45,577 nucleotides of DNA from JAWXUC01 sp044432975 (GTDB taxonomy: Bacteria; Pseudomonadota; Alphaproteobacteria; RF32; CAG-239), in the NCBI GenBank assembly GCA_044432975.1, contig JAWXUC010000011.1:1-45577 (forward strand), given 5' to 3'. Below, one piece after another: positions 33,893 through 41,622 of this stretch. The notes under the pieces are model-generated. The model searched no databases and had not been told where the DNA came from. It saw nothing but the letters and a program-made list of their open reading frames with translations. The position numbers and the translations under genes were made by a program. Within the stretch, counting starts at the first letter, position 1. Each line of letters opens with the position of its first letter.

Positions 33893-34765
33893 ATGAAAGA
33901 AGAAACATTTACAGATCCTTTATATGATGAAAAGTATGAAGAAGAAATTGCTAAAATTTTTGAAGACAAAGCTAGAAAAGAAGCTTTGAAAAAAGGTTTG
34001 TCTAAAGAAGAAGCAGAATTAAAAGCAAGAGAAGCTTATCTTCAAAAAAGAAGAGAAAAACTCAAAGAATTCTTAAAGAAAATGGAAGAAAAACTAGCAT
34101 CTCTTCCAAATCAAGACATTGCAAATTTGTTGCTATCTCTTATAGCGCTCGGTTTGGATATTGAAGATGAAGAAGAATTAGAATATTGGCTTAAAAAGCT
34201 TGAGTTAGAAGGGCTAAATAGAATAATGCAATATTTTCAAATAAAGTCCCAATGTGTAAACAGAGAAACTTTTGCTAAAAGATTTTCTCCTCAAGAAATG
34301 GCTGCTTATGAAAAAATATCTAGAGGTATTGATATTGCTTATGCCAGAAAATATCAAAATGCAAAATCAGAAAAAGAATTCCAACAAATGAAAAAGGCTT
34401 TAGAAAAAGCGCATAAAATAATTAAAAAAGATGTTGATTTTCAGGTTAAGTATTTTCAAAAACAAAAAACTAGCGGTCGTGATGAAAAAATAGACTGGGA
34501 AGCTTTAATGAAACAAAAACTTGAAGAAAATGGTGTTTCTTCAGAGAGTGATTATTTTAAAGAAACAATGCAAAATTTTGCCTCATCATCAAATCAAGCA
34601 AAGTTCTATATGGATTGGCAGGTTAATCCCTTAAAAAGAGACACAGAAAGACTCGCAAAACTCAGAGGCTCTCAAGATAAGCAAAAACAAAATGAAAGAG
34701 TTGATAACAAAGAAAGGCAAAATCAAAGAATTAGACAGAACACACGAGGTGAAAGAACTCGCTAA
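33893..34765 (+). CDS. Coiled-coil, highly charged protein, unknown
   Basis: From the ATG at 33893 the protein has 290 residues. Long charged helices occupy the N-terminal third (KYEEEIAKIFEDKARKEALK, KAREAYLQKRREKLKEFLKK) and the middle, with an aliphatic helix (IANLLLSLIALGLDIE). The C-terminus is strikingly basic (RQNQRIRQNTRGERTR). There is no signal peptide. TATAGT lies six bases before the ATG with no Shine-Dalgarno, so the transcript may be leaderless; an upstream TTG-rich extension is not supported. I do not recognise the family. Confidence 0.75.
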   Translation: MKEETFTDPLYDEKYEEEIAKIFEDKARKEALKKGLSKEEAELKAREAYLQKRREKLKEFLKKMEEKLASLPNQDIANLLLSLIALGLDIEDEEELEYWLKKLELEGLNRIMQYFQIKSQCVNRETFAKRFSPQEMAAYEKISRGIDIAYARKYQNAKSEKEFQQMKKALEKAHKIIKKDVDFQVKYFQKQKTSGRDEKIDWEALMKQKLEENGVSSESDYFKETMQNFASSSNQAKFYMDWQVNPLKRDTERLAKLRGSQDKQKQNERVDNKERQNQRIRQNTRGERTR

Positions 34766-34774
34766 TAAATTACG

Positions 34775-35668
34775 TTACCTTTGCTTTCTTTTTATAAAAT
34801 TTGGATTCATTCCAAATAAGTATAATCCAGAATCTTTTCTAAATGCTTGATAGTGTAATTTTGCTTCTGATAATTGTTCTTCTGAAGCATTTCTTTTCGA
34901 CATTGCATCAAAAACGCTTCCCCATGTTGCATCAATAAGTTTAAGGCTATCCATTGTTAAATAATCTTCTCGAGATTTTATAATTCCTTTCATGATATCT
35001 CTTCCGTTTGGATTTTCGGCTTCTGATGTGTCATAATATTTAGAAAAATCTCTATTATAAATACTAACTTTATCCGCAACACCTTCATCATACATTCTGG
35101 CAACAACTTCAGGCAAAACATTATAGGCTTTATCATGCGCATCTTTAGTAACAGGAAACCCCATGTTTATGGTTCTTATTTGTTCTTCTCTTCTTAAAAA
35201 CATAGAAACTTCACTCAAATATCTATGCACTCCAAGAGCGACGCATTCAATATTATAGCCTGCATCTTTAGCTTTTAATAGTGTTCCCATTTTCCAGTCA
35301 TCAGGGGATGCTAAAATAGCATCTATTTGAATGTTAAATTTATTTTTAAGCGATTCTTCTACTAAATTTTCTCTGGCCCAAGACATATCAGCTTTTGTAA
35401 TAAAAGGATATTCAGCAGGGTTGACTTCAAGCAATTCTTGTGCGTGAGGGTGTAAAGATCTAATATCATCGCCACTAAATTTTGCAGGATAAGTTGATAA
35501 TTGATTTGCATAACGTGTAGAAGCTGTTGTTTTTCCCGCTGCAGATTGAGCTGTCAACAAAACAAAGCTAGGTTCATCAGCTGGTTTTCTGTCATCTAAG
35601 AAAAAAGGTCTTACAGTTTTGTCATACCATATTTTACGTTCTTCATCATTTAATTTGTATTTATCCAT
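34775..35668 (-). CDS. Zeta toxin-type kinase
   Basis: The 297-residue protein matches the zeta toxin/PezT fold: SFVLLTAQSAAGKTTAS holds Walker A (about residues 40-48), and FSGDDIRSLHPHAQELL carries the catalytic acidic residue region (Asp67/Asp68). A helical middle (MSWARENLVEESL, IQIDAILASPDDW) and GVHRYLSEVSMFLRREEQI with basic residues for phosphate follow. Zeta enzymes phosphorylate UDP-GlcNAc and stop peptidoglycan synthesis; other zeta-domain proteins have other targets. The C-terminus is basic (NPNFIKRKQR). It lies one base after a 73-residue gene and is read with it and a phosphatase. Confidence 0.85.
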   Translation of the reverse strand: MDKYKLNDEERKIWYDKTVRPFFLDDRKPADEPSFVLLTAQSAAGKTTASTRYANQLSTYPAKFSGDDIRSLHPHAQELLEVNPAEYPFITKADMSWARENLVEESLKNKFNIQIDAILASPDDWKMGTLLKAKDAGYNIECVALGVHRYLSEVSMFLRREEQIRTINMGFPVTKDAHDKAYNVLPEVVARMYDEGVADKVSIYNRDFSKYYDTSEAENPNGRDIMKGIIKSREDYLTMDSLKLIDATWGSVFDAMSKRNASEEQLSEAKLHYQAFRKDSGLYLFGMNPNFIKRKQR

Positions 35669-35669
35669 C

Positions 35670-35891
35670 TTAAACTTCTCCCTTAATTATTGGCAAATAA
35701 AAGTTGTTGAATTTTTCTCTTAAAGCTTCACTATCTAAATATTTAATATCTTTTTGAATTTGCTTTCTTCTTTTTTCATAAAAAAGAGCTCTTTTAGTAT
35801 CTTTTTGCATATCAACAGAATATTTGTTATATAAAGACATTAATGCAAATTTTATTGTAGAAATAGAGTGTTTTTGTTGTTCTAAATCCAT
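35670..35891 (-). CDS. Small protein in the zeta operon, possible antitoxin
   Basis: The 73-residue, mainly helical and charged protein (KFALMSLYNKYSVDMQKDTK, KRRKQIQKDIKYL) has no recognised domain. It overlaps the end of the phosphatase gene by ten bases and ends one base before the zeta kinase. A small helical protein just upstream of a zeta kinase recalls the epsilon antitoxin, but no sequence similarity is visible, so antitoxin is a guess from position only. Confidence 0.65.
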   Translation of the reverse strand: MDLEQQKHSISTIKFALMSLYNKYSVDMQKDTKRALFYEKRRKQIQKDIKYLDSEALREKFNNFYLPIIKGEV

Positions 35892-36463
35892 TCAACAATA
35901 CTCCAATCATTGTTATCTTTTTTTAAGTGAAGAATAGCCCCATTCTTTACATCTTCCGCTTCTTTTCCTAAAGCGATTAATATTTGCGATAATGCAATTC
36001 CATGAGAAGAAACAGCAATGTTTGAGTGTTCAGAATTTTTTGCCCATTCATTTAATCCGTTAAAAATTCTTTCTCTAACTTGTTTTTTTGTCTCTCCGCC
36101 TTTGAAGTGAATGTTTTCAAATTGCTTGTCAAGACTTCTCCATTGCAAATATTTCTCTCCATATTTTTCCTGAATTTCTGTATAATGAAGACCTTCAATT
36201 TCTCCAACATTTACTTCTGTAAATCTGTCGTCAACAACAACTTTAGTGTTTAATGTTTTGTTTGCAAACTCTGTTGTTTGTAAAGCTCTTTTAAGAGGTG
36301 AAGATAAAATAATATCAATATTAAGGCTTTTCAATCTTTTTCCAACTTCAGATGCTTGTTCTTTTCCAAGTTCTGTTAATACAGAATCATTGGTTTGTCC
36401 TTGTGTGCGACCAGCTAAGTTATAAGAGCTTTGTCCGTGTCTAAATATATAAAAATTTTTCAT
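35882..36463 (-). CDS. Histidine phosphatase family protein
   Basis: The 193-residue protein has the phosphoglycerate-mutase/acid-phosphatase motif IFRHGQSSYN at the start, LSSPLKRALQT, and VGEIEGLHYTEI, plus the second catalytic His in IAVSSHGIAL. It is similar to cobalamin and phosphosugar phosphatases. The start at 36463 is chosen for AGGAGG upstream; a four-codon extension has no support. A TATAAT box lies just upstream. It is the first gene of an operon with the 73-residue protein and the zeta kinase. The substrate is unknown; a phospho-product of the zeta kinase is an inference. Confidence 0.88.
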   Translation of the reverse strand: MKNFYIFRHGQSSYNLAGRTQGQTNDSVLTELGKEQASEVGKRLKSLNIDIILSSPLKRALQTTEFANKTLNTKVVVDDRFTEVNVGEIEGLHYTEIQEKYGEKYLQWRSLDKQFENIHFKGGETKKQVRERIFNGLNEWAKNSEHSNIAVSSHGIALSQILIALGKEAEDVKNGAILHLKKDNNDWSIVEWI

Positions 36464-36576
36464 ATTAACCTCCAAAAATTATAGTGATTTTAGAAGCTTG
36501 CAAGAGTTTGTCAAGTTTTTTTGTATAAAATTAGAAAAAGTGTTAAAAACCTTTGTATGGACGGTTGCTTTTTATG

Positions 36577-36582
36577 TATAAT
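36577..36582 (+). promoter_or_regulatory. -10 box of the ART-like gene
   Basis: TATAAT at 36577-36582 precedes the gene at 36615 with room for a leader containing AAGGA. The -35 is weak (TTGTAT at 36553). Confidence 0.45.
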
Positions 36583-36614
36583 ATGTTTATATAAAGAGTA
36601 AGGAAAAATAGCAG

Positions 36615-37505
36615 ATGTCTAACAAAATTAAATTTTATCATATTTCACGAGATGCAACAAAAGCGGTTGCTAATTTTTTTGAAAACAAAGGAATTCAACC
36701 AGGAAAAGGTAGAGGATATGGTGGTCAAAGAGGTGGTTTTTATTGCTGGGCAACATCTGAAAATGCAGATAAATATTTTCATCATCTTTTAACCGAAAAA
36801 GATGCAAAATGGTTGTTAGAAATGTATGGGATAGATATCAGATTAAAACAAGGCAGCGCCTTAAAATTAGAAGTCTGTGTTGATAAAGATGATGTTTGTC
36901 TTCCTCATTGGCAACTTGATAATGAACAAAACAAAAATAGAGCAAGAGGGCGCCATCGTTCAATCTTTTTAGATTTCTGGTCTTTACATAAAGATTTATT
37001 TAATCAAAAAGTTATGTTTGATATTGTTAAGAAAAACGGAGATATTTTAAGTGTAACTTCTTTAAGTTGGAATAAGGCAAAAGATTGCCCTGTAATTACA
37101 TACATAACCCCAAATGGCAAAAAAAAGATTGAGAGTGTAACTTTAACAGATACTCATTATTCTTACAGAACTCAAGCTATTAATGACTTTTTATGCCATA
37201 GCTCACAAATATATTCATATAATTATAATCAGCTTTTATTGGCCGCTGTTGAGGATAAACACTCAATAGATATTGAAGGTAGAAAATTTTTCACATCAAA
37301 ATTAGCAATAAAATATTGTGGTGGTGATCCGTTAGAATGTCAGAATATGTCTATCTTAAAAGGGATGATAACTTTTGACCCTAAAAATGGTGGACGCCTA
37401 GTTGATGGCCTTGAAGAAGTCTCTTATCAAAATTACTTCTTATGTTGTAAAGAAAGACCATATAATATAGAAGCTTTAACAGAAAACTTCTTTAGTCTAA
37501 AATAA
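36615..37505 (+). CDS. Divergent ADP-ribosyltransferase-like protein
   Basis: The 296-residue protein begins with the pattern of ADP-ribosyltransferase folds: FYHISRDATKAVANFFENKG (residues 7-26), then a GQRGGFYCWATSENADKYF segment (38-56), like the YHG...GxGFYxT...A pattern of DUF3990/PARP-type enzymes. The rest is unrecognised and Cys-containing (PLECQN, LCCKERP). A catalytic Glu cannot be placed by eye. AAGGA precedes the ATG, and a strong terminator follows. It is divergent from the zeta-kinase operon. An effector, toxin or anti-phage role is conceivable; a plain metabolic enzyme is not excluded. Confidence 0.55.
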   Translation: MSNKIKFYHISRDATKAVANFFENKGIQPGKGRGYGGQRGGFYCWATSENADKYFHHLLTEKDAKWLLEMYGIDIRLKQGSALKLEVCVDKDDVCLPHWQLDNEQNKNRARGRHRSIFLDFWSLHKDLFNQKVMFDIVKKNGDILSVTSLSWNKAKDCPVITYITPNGKKKIESVTLTDTHYSYRTQAINDFLCHSSQIYSYNYNQLLLAAVEDKHSIDIEGRKFFTSKLAIKYCGGDPLECQNMSILKGMITFDPKNGGRLVDGLEEVSYQNYFLCCKERPYNIEALTENFFSLK

Positions 37506-37545
37506 TAAAAAGGAGGCTTTATAAAGTCTCTTCTTTATTATTTTT
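37501..37545 (+). terminator. Intrinsic terminator of the ART-like gene
   Basis: A long stem, AATAATAAAAAGGAGGCTT against AAGTCTCTTCTTTATTATT, has few mismatches and a four-base loop. It is followed by TTTG and overlaps the last codons. Confidence 0.8.
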
Positions 37546-37555
37546 GTGAAATTGT

Positions 37556-37872
37556 TAATCCTAAAATAAACGATTGTTTTTATCGTTGATTTGTAGGGGC
37601 GGTTATTAATCGCCATCATTGCCATAAGGCAATGAAAATAAGGATGTTTATAGCTAAGGTAAAAATAAATGATTGTGTTTTATAATAATTTGTAGGGAAT
37701 GGTCTTGACCATTCCTTTGAAATTAGCCATATTATACAAGGAACAGTCAAGATTGTGCCCTACAAGAGATATGCAATCAAATAATTTTGCGTTTGCTATA
37801 TTGTCGGGAGACCGCTGGTCTCCCCAACATTTTTCAGTGCATAATACAATCAATTAATTTCGGATTTAGCTA
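37556..37872 (+). mobile_element. Correia-like MITE, copy D2 (interrupted)
   Basis: The sequence matches copy D1 at 32071-32244 on both sides of an insertion: left half 37556-37650 (degraded terminus TAATCCTAAAATAAACGATT), right half 37799-37872 (ends TTTAGCTA, then TA). The inserted DNA is copy C2. It also carries REPs (TGTAGGGGCGGTTATTAATC, and GGGAGACCGCTGGTCTCC). No coding frame. Confidence 0.8.
37651..37798 (+). mobile_element. Correia-like MITE, copy C2 (nested in D2)
   Basis: This 148-bp element starts TAGCTAAGGTAAAAATAAAT and ends TTTGCGTTTGCTA. It is nearly identical to C1 and flanked by TA (37649-37650 and 37799-37800). Removing it and one TA restores GTTTATTGTCGGGAG, matching GTTTACTGACGGGAG in D1. 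This shows a recent insertion with TA duplication. Confidence 0.87.
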
Positions 37873-37963
37873 TAAAAGTGTACGCAATAAGCGCTGAAAG
37901 TATTAGGGTAAATAACGCGAAATTCGTATAAGAAAAAAACAAGTACTTTTTTACACTATTTCC

Positions 37964-38030
37964 TGTAGGGTGGGGGCTTGCTCCCGCCGTTACGCAGTGC
38001 CAAAAGGCGGGAGCAAGCCCCCGCCCTACA
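37964..38030. repeat. REP hairpin pair, type A
   Basis: TGTAGGGTGGGGGCTTGC opens one hairpin, and its inverted copy, GCGGGAGCAAGCCCCCGCCC, ends in CTACA. It lies 73 bp beyond the mlaF stop. A 66-codon frame that crosses it is rejected. Confidence 0.85.
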
Positions 38031-38103
38031 AAACCAAAATTTAAATTCAATTCATTGTTTTTAATAGATAATCAGTGTAAATGCGAACCTCGCGTTAATT
38101 AGT

Positions 38104-38862
38104 CTAAACTTCAACTTTAATTGGGCCTGTTGAACTTCCTGCAATAAATTGCTTAACAAACTCATTGTCTGTATTGTCCATTTCTTTAACAGTACCTTGC
38201 CATATAATTTTTCCTTTATAAAGCATTGCAATTCTATCTGCAATTTTGCGTGCAGATGCCATATCGTGAGTAATAGTTAAGGCACTAGCACCCAAACCTT
38301 TAACAGATTCAATGATAAGGTCATTAATAACATCGGCCATAATTGGGTCTAAGCCAGTTGTGGGCTCATCAAAAAAGATTATTTCTGGTTTTGTTGCAAT
38401 TGCTCTTGCAAGTCCCACACGTTTTTGCATACCACCAGAAATTTCAGCAGGAGATAAATCTGCAACATCTGGCGCCAAACCAACAGAACGCAAAACTCTA
38501 ACAGCTTCTGCCTTTGCTTTCTTTTTATCATATTTTTTATTTTGCAATAAACTAAAAGCAACATTTTCCCAAACTTTTAAGCTGTCAAATAATGCTCCAC
38601 CTTGGAATAACATTCCCATCTTGTCATTAACTTTTTCTTTTTGCTTGTTAGATAAACCAACAACTTCTTGTCCGTCAATTTCAATAGAGCCTGTATCAGG
38701 AGTTAAAATGCCTTGTACGCATTTTATTAAAACAGATTTACCAGAACCAGAACCGCCGATTACAACAAGAGATTCTCCTTCTTTTATTTCAAGAGAAATT
38801 CCTTCTAAAACTTTTTTCTTACCAAAAGACTTGCATAAATTTTCTATTTTTATTTTGTTCAT
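38104..38862 (-). CDS. mlaF: ABC transporter ATP-binding protein MlaF
   Basis: The 252-residue ATPase shows Walker A GGSGSGKSVLIK, signature LSPAEISGGMQKRVGLARAI, Walker B IIFFDEPTTGLDP and the H-loop ALTITHDM. The GMQKR signature is typical of MlaF/Ttg2A, which drives retrograde phospholipid transport in outer-membrane asymmetry maintenance. AGGAGAC precedes the ATG. It follows mlaE by 12 bp. mlaD, the next gene in most operons, is absent; only repeats follow. Confidence 0.93.
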   Translation of the reverse strand: MNKIKIENLCKSFGKKKVLEGISLEIKEGESLVVIGGSGSGKSVLIKCVQGILTPDTGSIEIDGQEVVGLSNKQKEKVNDKMGMLFQGGALFDSLKVWENVAFSLLQNKKYDKKKAKAEAVRVLRSVGLAPDVADLSPAEISGGMQKRVGLARAIATKPEIIFFDEPTTGLDPIMADVINDLIIESVKGLGASALTITHDMASARKIADRIAMLYKGKIIWQGTVKEMDNTDNEFVKQFIAGSSTGPIKVEV

Positions 38863-38874
38863 TTATATGTCTCC

Positions 38875-39666
38875 TTAGCTAGCAAAAAATAGTTCTGTTA
38901 ATAGATAGTTGAAAATCAATATTAATATAGATGCGGTAACAACAGCATTGGTTGTTGCTGCGCCAACCCCTTGAGCTCCGCCTTTTGATTTATAACCATT
39001 ATAACAACCCATAATTGCAATAATTAAACCAAAAACCGCTGCTTTAACAAGGCCAGATAAAACATCCATTGCAACCATATCTTGTAAAGTTGCATTAATA
39101 TAATTTGCAGGGTTGAAATCAAGCTTATAAACGCAAATTATAAATCCCCCAAAGATACCAATAATATCACCTATAAAAACCAATATTGGCAAAACGATAA
39201 TTCCCGCCAAAACACGTGGAGCAACCAAATATTTATAAGGGTTTGTAGATAATGTTGTTAATGCGTCAATTTGTTCAGTAACTCTCATTGTTCCAATTTC
39301 AGCCGCCATAGCAGCGCCAATTCTACCAGCAACCATAAGCCCTGACAAAACAGGCGCAAGCTCTCTTGTAATTGTAATTAAAACAACAGAAGCAACAGCA
39401 CCCTCAGCTCCAAACCTAGAAAATCCAGAATAAGACTGAAGTGCAATTACCATTCCCGCAAATAAGGTTGTTAAACCAACAACAGGAAGAGAATAAAAAC
39501 CAATTTCTATAATTTGCTTTAAGAATAATTTAAAGTAATATGGGGGTGTTAAAGTGTTGTAAACTGTTTGTATAATAAAAGTGGCAAACTCTCCCGCTTT
39601 TATAATAAAAGAAACCATTGGTTGTCCAAGTTTTCTTAAAAAATCTTGAAATAAACGTATCATCAC
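38875..39666 (-). CDS. mlaE: ABC transporter permease MlaE
   Basis: The 263-residue integral membrane protein has the MlaE/YrbE family pattern: TTLFAGMVIALQSYSGFSRF, RELAPVLSGLMVAGRIGAAM, AEIGTMRVTEQIDALTTLS and CYNGYKSKGGAQGVGAATT. It forms the membrane core with MlaF. The start is near a 5' region with two AT-rich hairpins. It is the first gene of an mlaE-mlaF operon. Confidence 0.95.
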   Translation of the reverse strand: MMIRLFQDFLRKLGQPMVSFIIKAGEFATFIIQTVYNTLTPPYYFKLFLKQIIEIGFYSLPVVGLTTLFAGMVIALQSYSGFSRFGAEGAVASVVLITITRELAPVLSGLMVAGRIGAAMAAEIGTMRVTEQIDALTTLSTNPYKYLVAPRVLAGIIVLPILVFIGDIIGIFGGFIICVYKLDFNPANYINATLQDMVAMDVLSGLVKAAVFGLIIAIMGCYNGYKSKGGAQGVGAATTNAVVTASILILIFNYLLTELFFAS

Positions 39667-39724
39667 ATTATCCTTTTTTGTAATTATTTACATAATAAAT
39701 GATAAATGTAGTTTTGCAAGTATA

Positions 39725-39761
39725 TATTTATCTTTTAATAACAAATGTTAAAAGATAAATA
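39725..39761. repeat. AT-rich hairpin upstream of mlaE
   Basis: TATTTATCTTTTAA and TTAAAAGATAAATA form a perfect 14-bp stem with a nine-base loop, in the leader region of mlaE. It may affect mlaE expression. Confidence 0.7.
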
Positions 39762-39790
39762 CTCAGATTTTAGCATATAGTCATTTAGAA

Positions 39791-39830
39791 CTATTATAGT
39801 ATTTCAACATTTATTGAAATACTATAATAG
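39791..39830. repeat. 17-bp perfect hairpin after the ABC exporter
   Basis: CTATTATAGTATTTCAA and its exact complement (39814-39830) enclose a six-base loop. On the minus strand it lies between the end of the ABC exporter gene and mlaE. No T run follows, so it may not be a simple terminator. Confidence 0.75.
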
Positions 39831-39867
39831 AGTGTTTGAAGTCTCCATGAGAAATAGCTGGAGGGTT

Positions 39868-41622
39868 TTATATATCCATCTGAATTTTCCAAAGCTTTGC
39901 AAACTTTCCTTTTTTGCTTAAAAGTTTTTTGGGGCTTCCTTCTTCTATGATTTTTCCATCTTCAATAACGACAATTCTATTCATTTCTCGCAATGTAGAA
40001 AGCCTATGCGCAATGGCTATAACAGTTTTATCTTTAATTATTTCTGCAATAGATTTTTGAATATATAATTCTGATTTACTATCAAGTGCAGATGTCGCCT
40101 CGTCTAAAACTAAGATAGGCGCATTTTTAAGGATTGCTCTAGCTCCGCCCACACGTTGCCTTTGCCCTCCAGAAAGCTTAACCCCTTTATCTCCGACTAA
40201 AGTGTTATATCCGTCAGGAAGTTTTTTTATAAACTCATCTGTATAAGATTGCTTTGCAATCTCATCTCTTTTTTTATCACTAGTTTTAAAAGTCCCATAT
40301 AAAATATTTTCTTCAATACTACGATGAAACAAAGATGTGTCTTGAGGAATAAAACCAATGTTTTTATAAAGACTGTTTAAGCTAACATCTTTAATATTCT
40401 GCCCATCAATTAAAATTTCTCCATTATTAATATCAAAAATTCTGAGTAATAAATGAGCCAATGTCGTTTTTCCTCCACCAGAAACCCCGACGATTCCCAC
40501 TTTTTCTTTTGGCGCAATTGTTAAATTAATATTATGTAAAACATCTTTTTTTCCGTCATAAGAAAAGTTAATATTCTTAAATTCTATTTTTCCATCTTTT
40601 AGTTTAAGTTTTTTATCTCCGTCTACAACTTCATAAGGTTCATTAAAAACATCAATAGCATATTTTACAGAACCTTTGCGTTCTTTTAGACCTAAAACAA
40701 TATAGCCTAAGATTCTAAAATGAAGAACTAAACCTGTAAATGTTGTCATAATAAATATCACATCACCTACATCAATTGTTTTATTAATCCATAAATAAAT
40801 AGTATATAAAATAATACTAATTTGAGCAAATAGAGTAACAATTTGTTGTTTTGCAGTATGCACCAAAAATTCAAAGTGATAATCTTCCATTGCGTTTGAA
40901 ACTTTGTTAAATTCTTTTCTTAAGTTTTTTTCTTCTCTAAATTTTGTGCCAAAAGTTTTTATTAAAAAATAGTTTGTGCAAACATCAACAAGTTTTCCAA
41001 ATGTTTCTGATTTGATTTTACTTAATCTTTTAGATTTATCTTCAACGCTTTTAGATGTCTTTGATAAGAAGTAGGTTAAAAAGATTGAGAACAAAAACAA
41101 AACAATAGCCAATTTTATAGATATGTTTCCAATAAATAATAATGTGATTAAAATACCTATAAATTTATGATAAAGGGATAGATAAATACCAGCTAATCCA
41201 CCATCTTGAATTGAATTGTCTTTAAGAGTTGTTAATCTTGCAAAAAGTGTTCCTGCAGGGTTTTTATTATAAAATCTAGTGGATTGTAATGTTAATGATT
41301 TAAACAATTCTTTTCTGACATCAACAGCAACTTCTGCACTAGATTTATAATATGAATACAAGCCATCAAATATATTTAAAATAGCGCAAACAATACACAA
41401 GCCAGCAAGCATCCAAACATATTCTAAAACATTACTAAAAACATCATCTCTAGTCAAGTCTGAATTAATCCAGTTAATAGCTCTTGAAAACATCCAAGGA
41501 ATAAGTGTTTCAATAAAAATCACAATTGGATTAATCAGCAATGTTAAAATAATTGCCAAAGGATATTTTTTTAAGAATTTCCATGCAAATTTTTCTGGAG
41601 TTTGAGGATACCTAGTTTCCAT
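39868..41622 (-). CDS. ABC exporter half-transporter 2
   Basis: The 584-residue protein has an N-terminal six-helix membrane domain and a C-terminal ATPase domain: Walker A GVSGGGKTT, signature LSGGQRQRVGGARAIL, Walker B ILVLDEATSALDS and H-loop IAIAHRLSTL. It begins METRYPQTPEKF. The ATG at 41622 is chosen because GGAGGAAAAAG lies upstream; a longer frame of 58 residues overlaps RAYT2 and is not supported. It overlaps RAYT2 by 11 bases. With the gene at 42120-43886 it probably makes a heterodimeric exporter of unknown substrate. Confidence 0.92.
   Translation of the reverse strand: METRYPQTPEKFAWKFLKKYPLAIILTLLINPIVIFIETLIPWMFSRAINWINSDLTRDDVFSNVLEYVWMLAGLCIVCAILNIFDGLYSYYKSSAEVAVDVRKELFKSLTLQSTRFYNKNPAGTLFARLTTLKDNSIQDGGLAGIYLSLYHKFIGILITLLFIGNISIKLAIVLFLFSIFLTYFLSKTSKSVEDKSKRLSKIKSETFGKLVDVCTNYFLIKTFGTKFREEKNLRKEFNKVSNAMEDYHFEFLVHTAKQQIVTLFAQISIILYTIYLWINKTIDVGDVIFIMTTFTGLVLHFRILGYIVLGLKERKGSVKYAIDVFNEPYEVVDGDKKLKLKDGKIEFKNINFSYDGKKDVLHNINLTIAPKEKVGIVGVSGGGKTTLAHLLLRIFDINNGEILIDGQNIKDVSLNSLYKNIGFIPQDTSLFHRSIEENILYGTFKTSDKKRDEIAKQSYTDEFIKKLPDGYNTLVGDKGVKLSGGQRQRVGGARAILKNAPILVLDEATSALDSKSELYIQKSIAEIIKDKTVIAIAHRLSTLREMNRIVVIEDGKIIEEGSPKKLLSKKGKFAKLWKIQMDI

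Noticed and set aside
37850..38050. 66-codon minus-strand frame with a hydrophobic end
   Set aside because: Its first half is translated REP sequence (type A pair), and there is no ribosome-binding site; it is a chance frame across repeats, not a remnant of mlaD that I can support.
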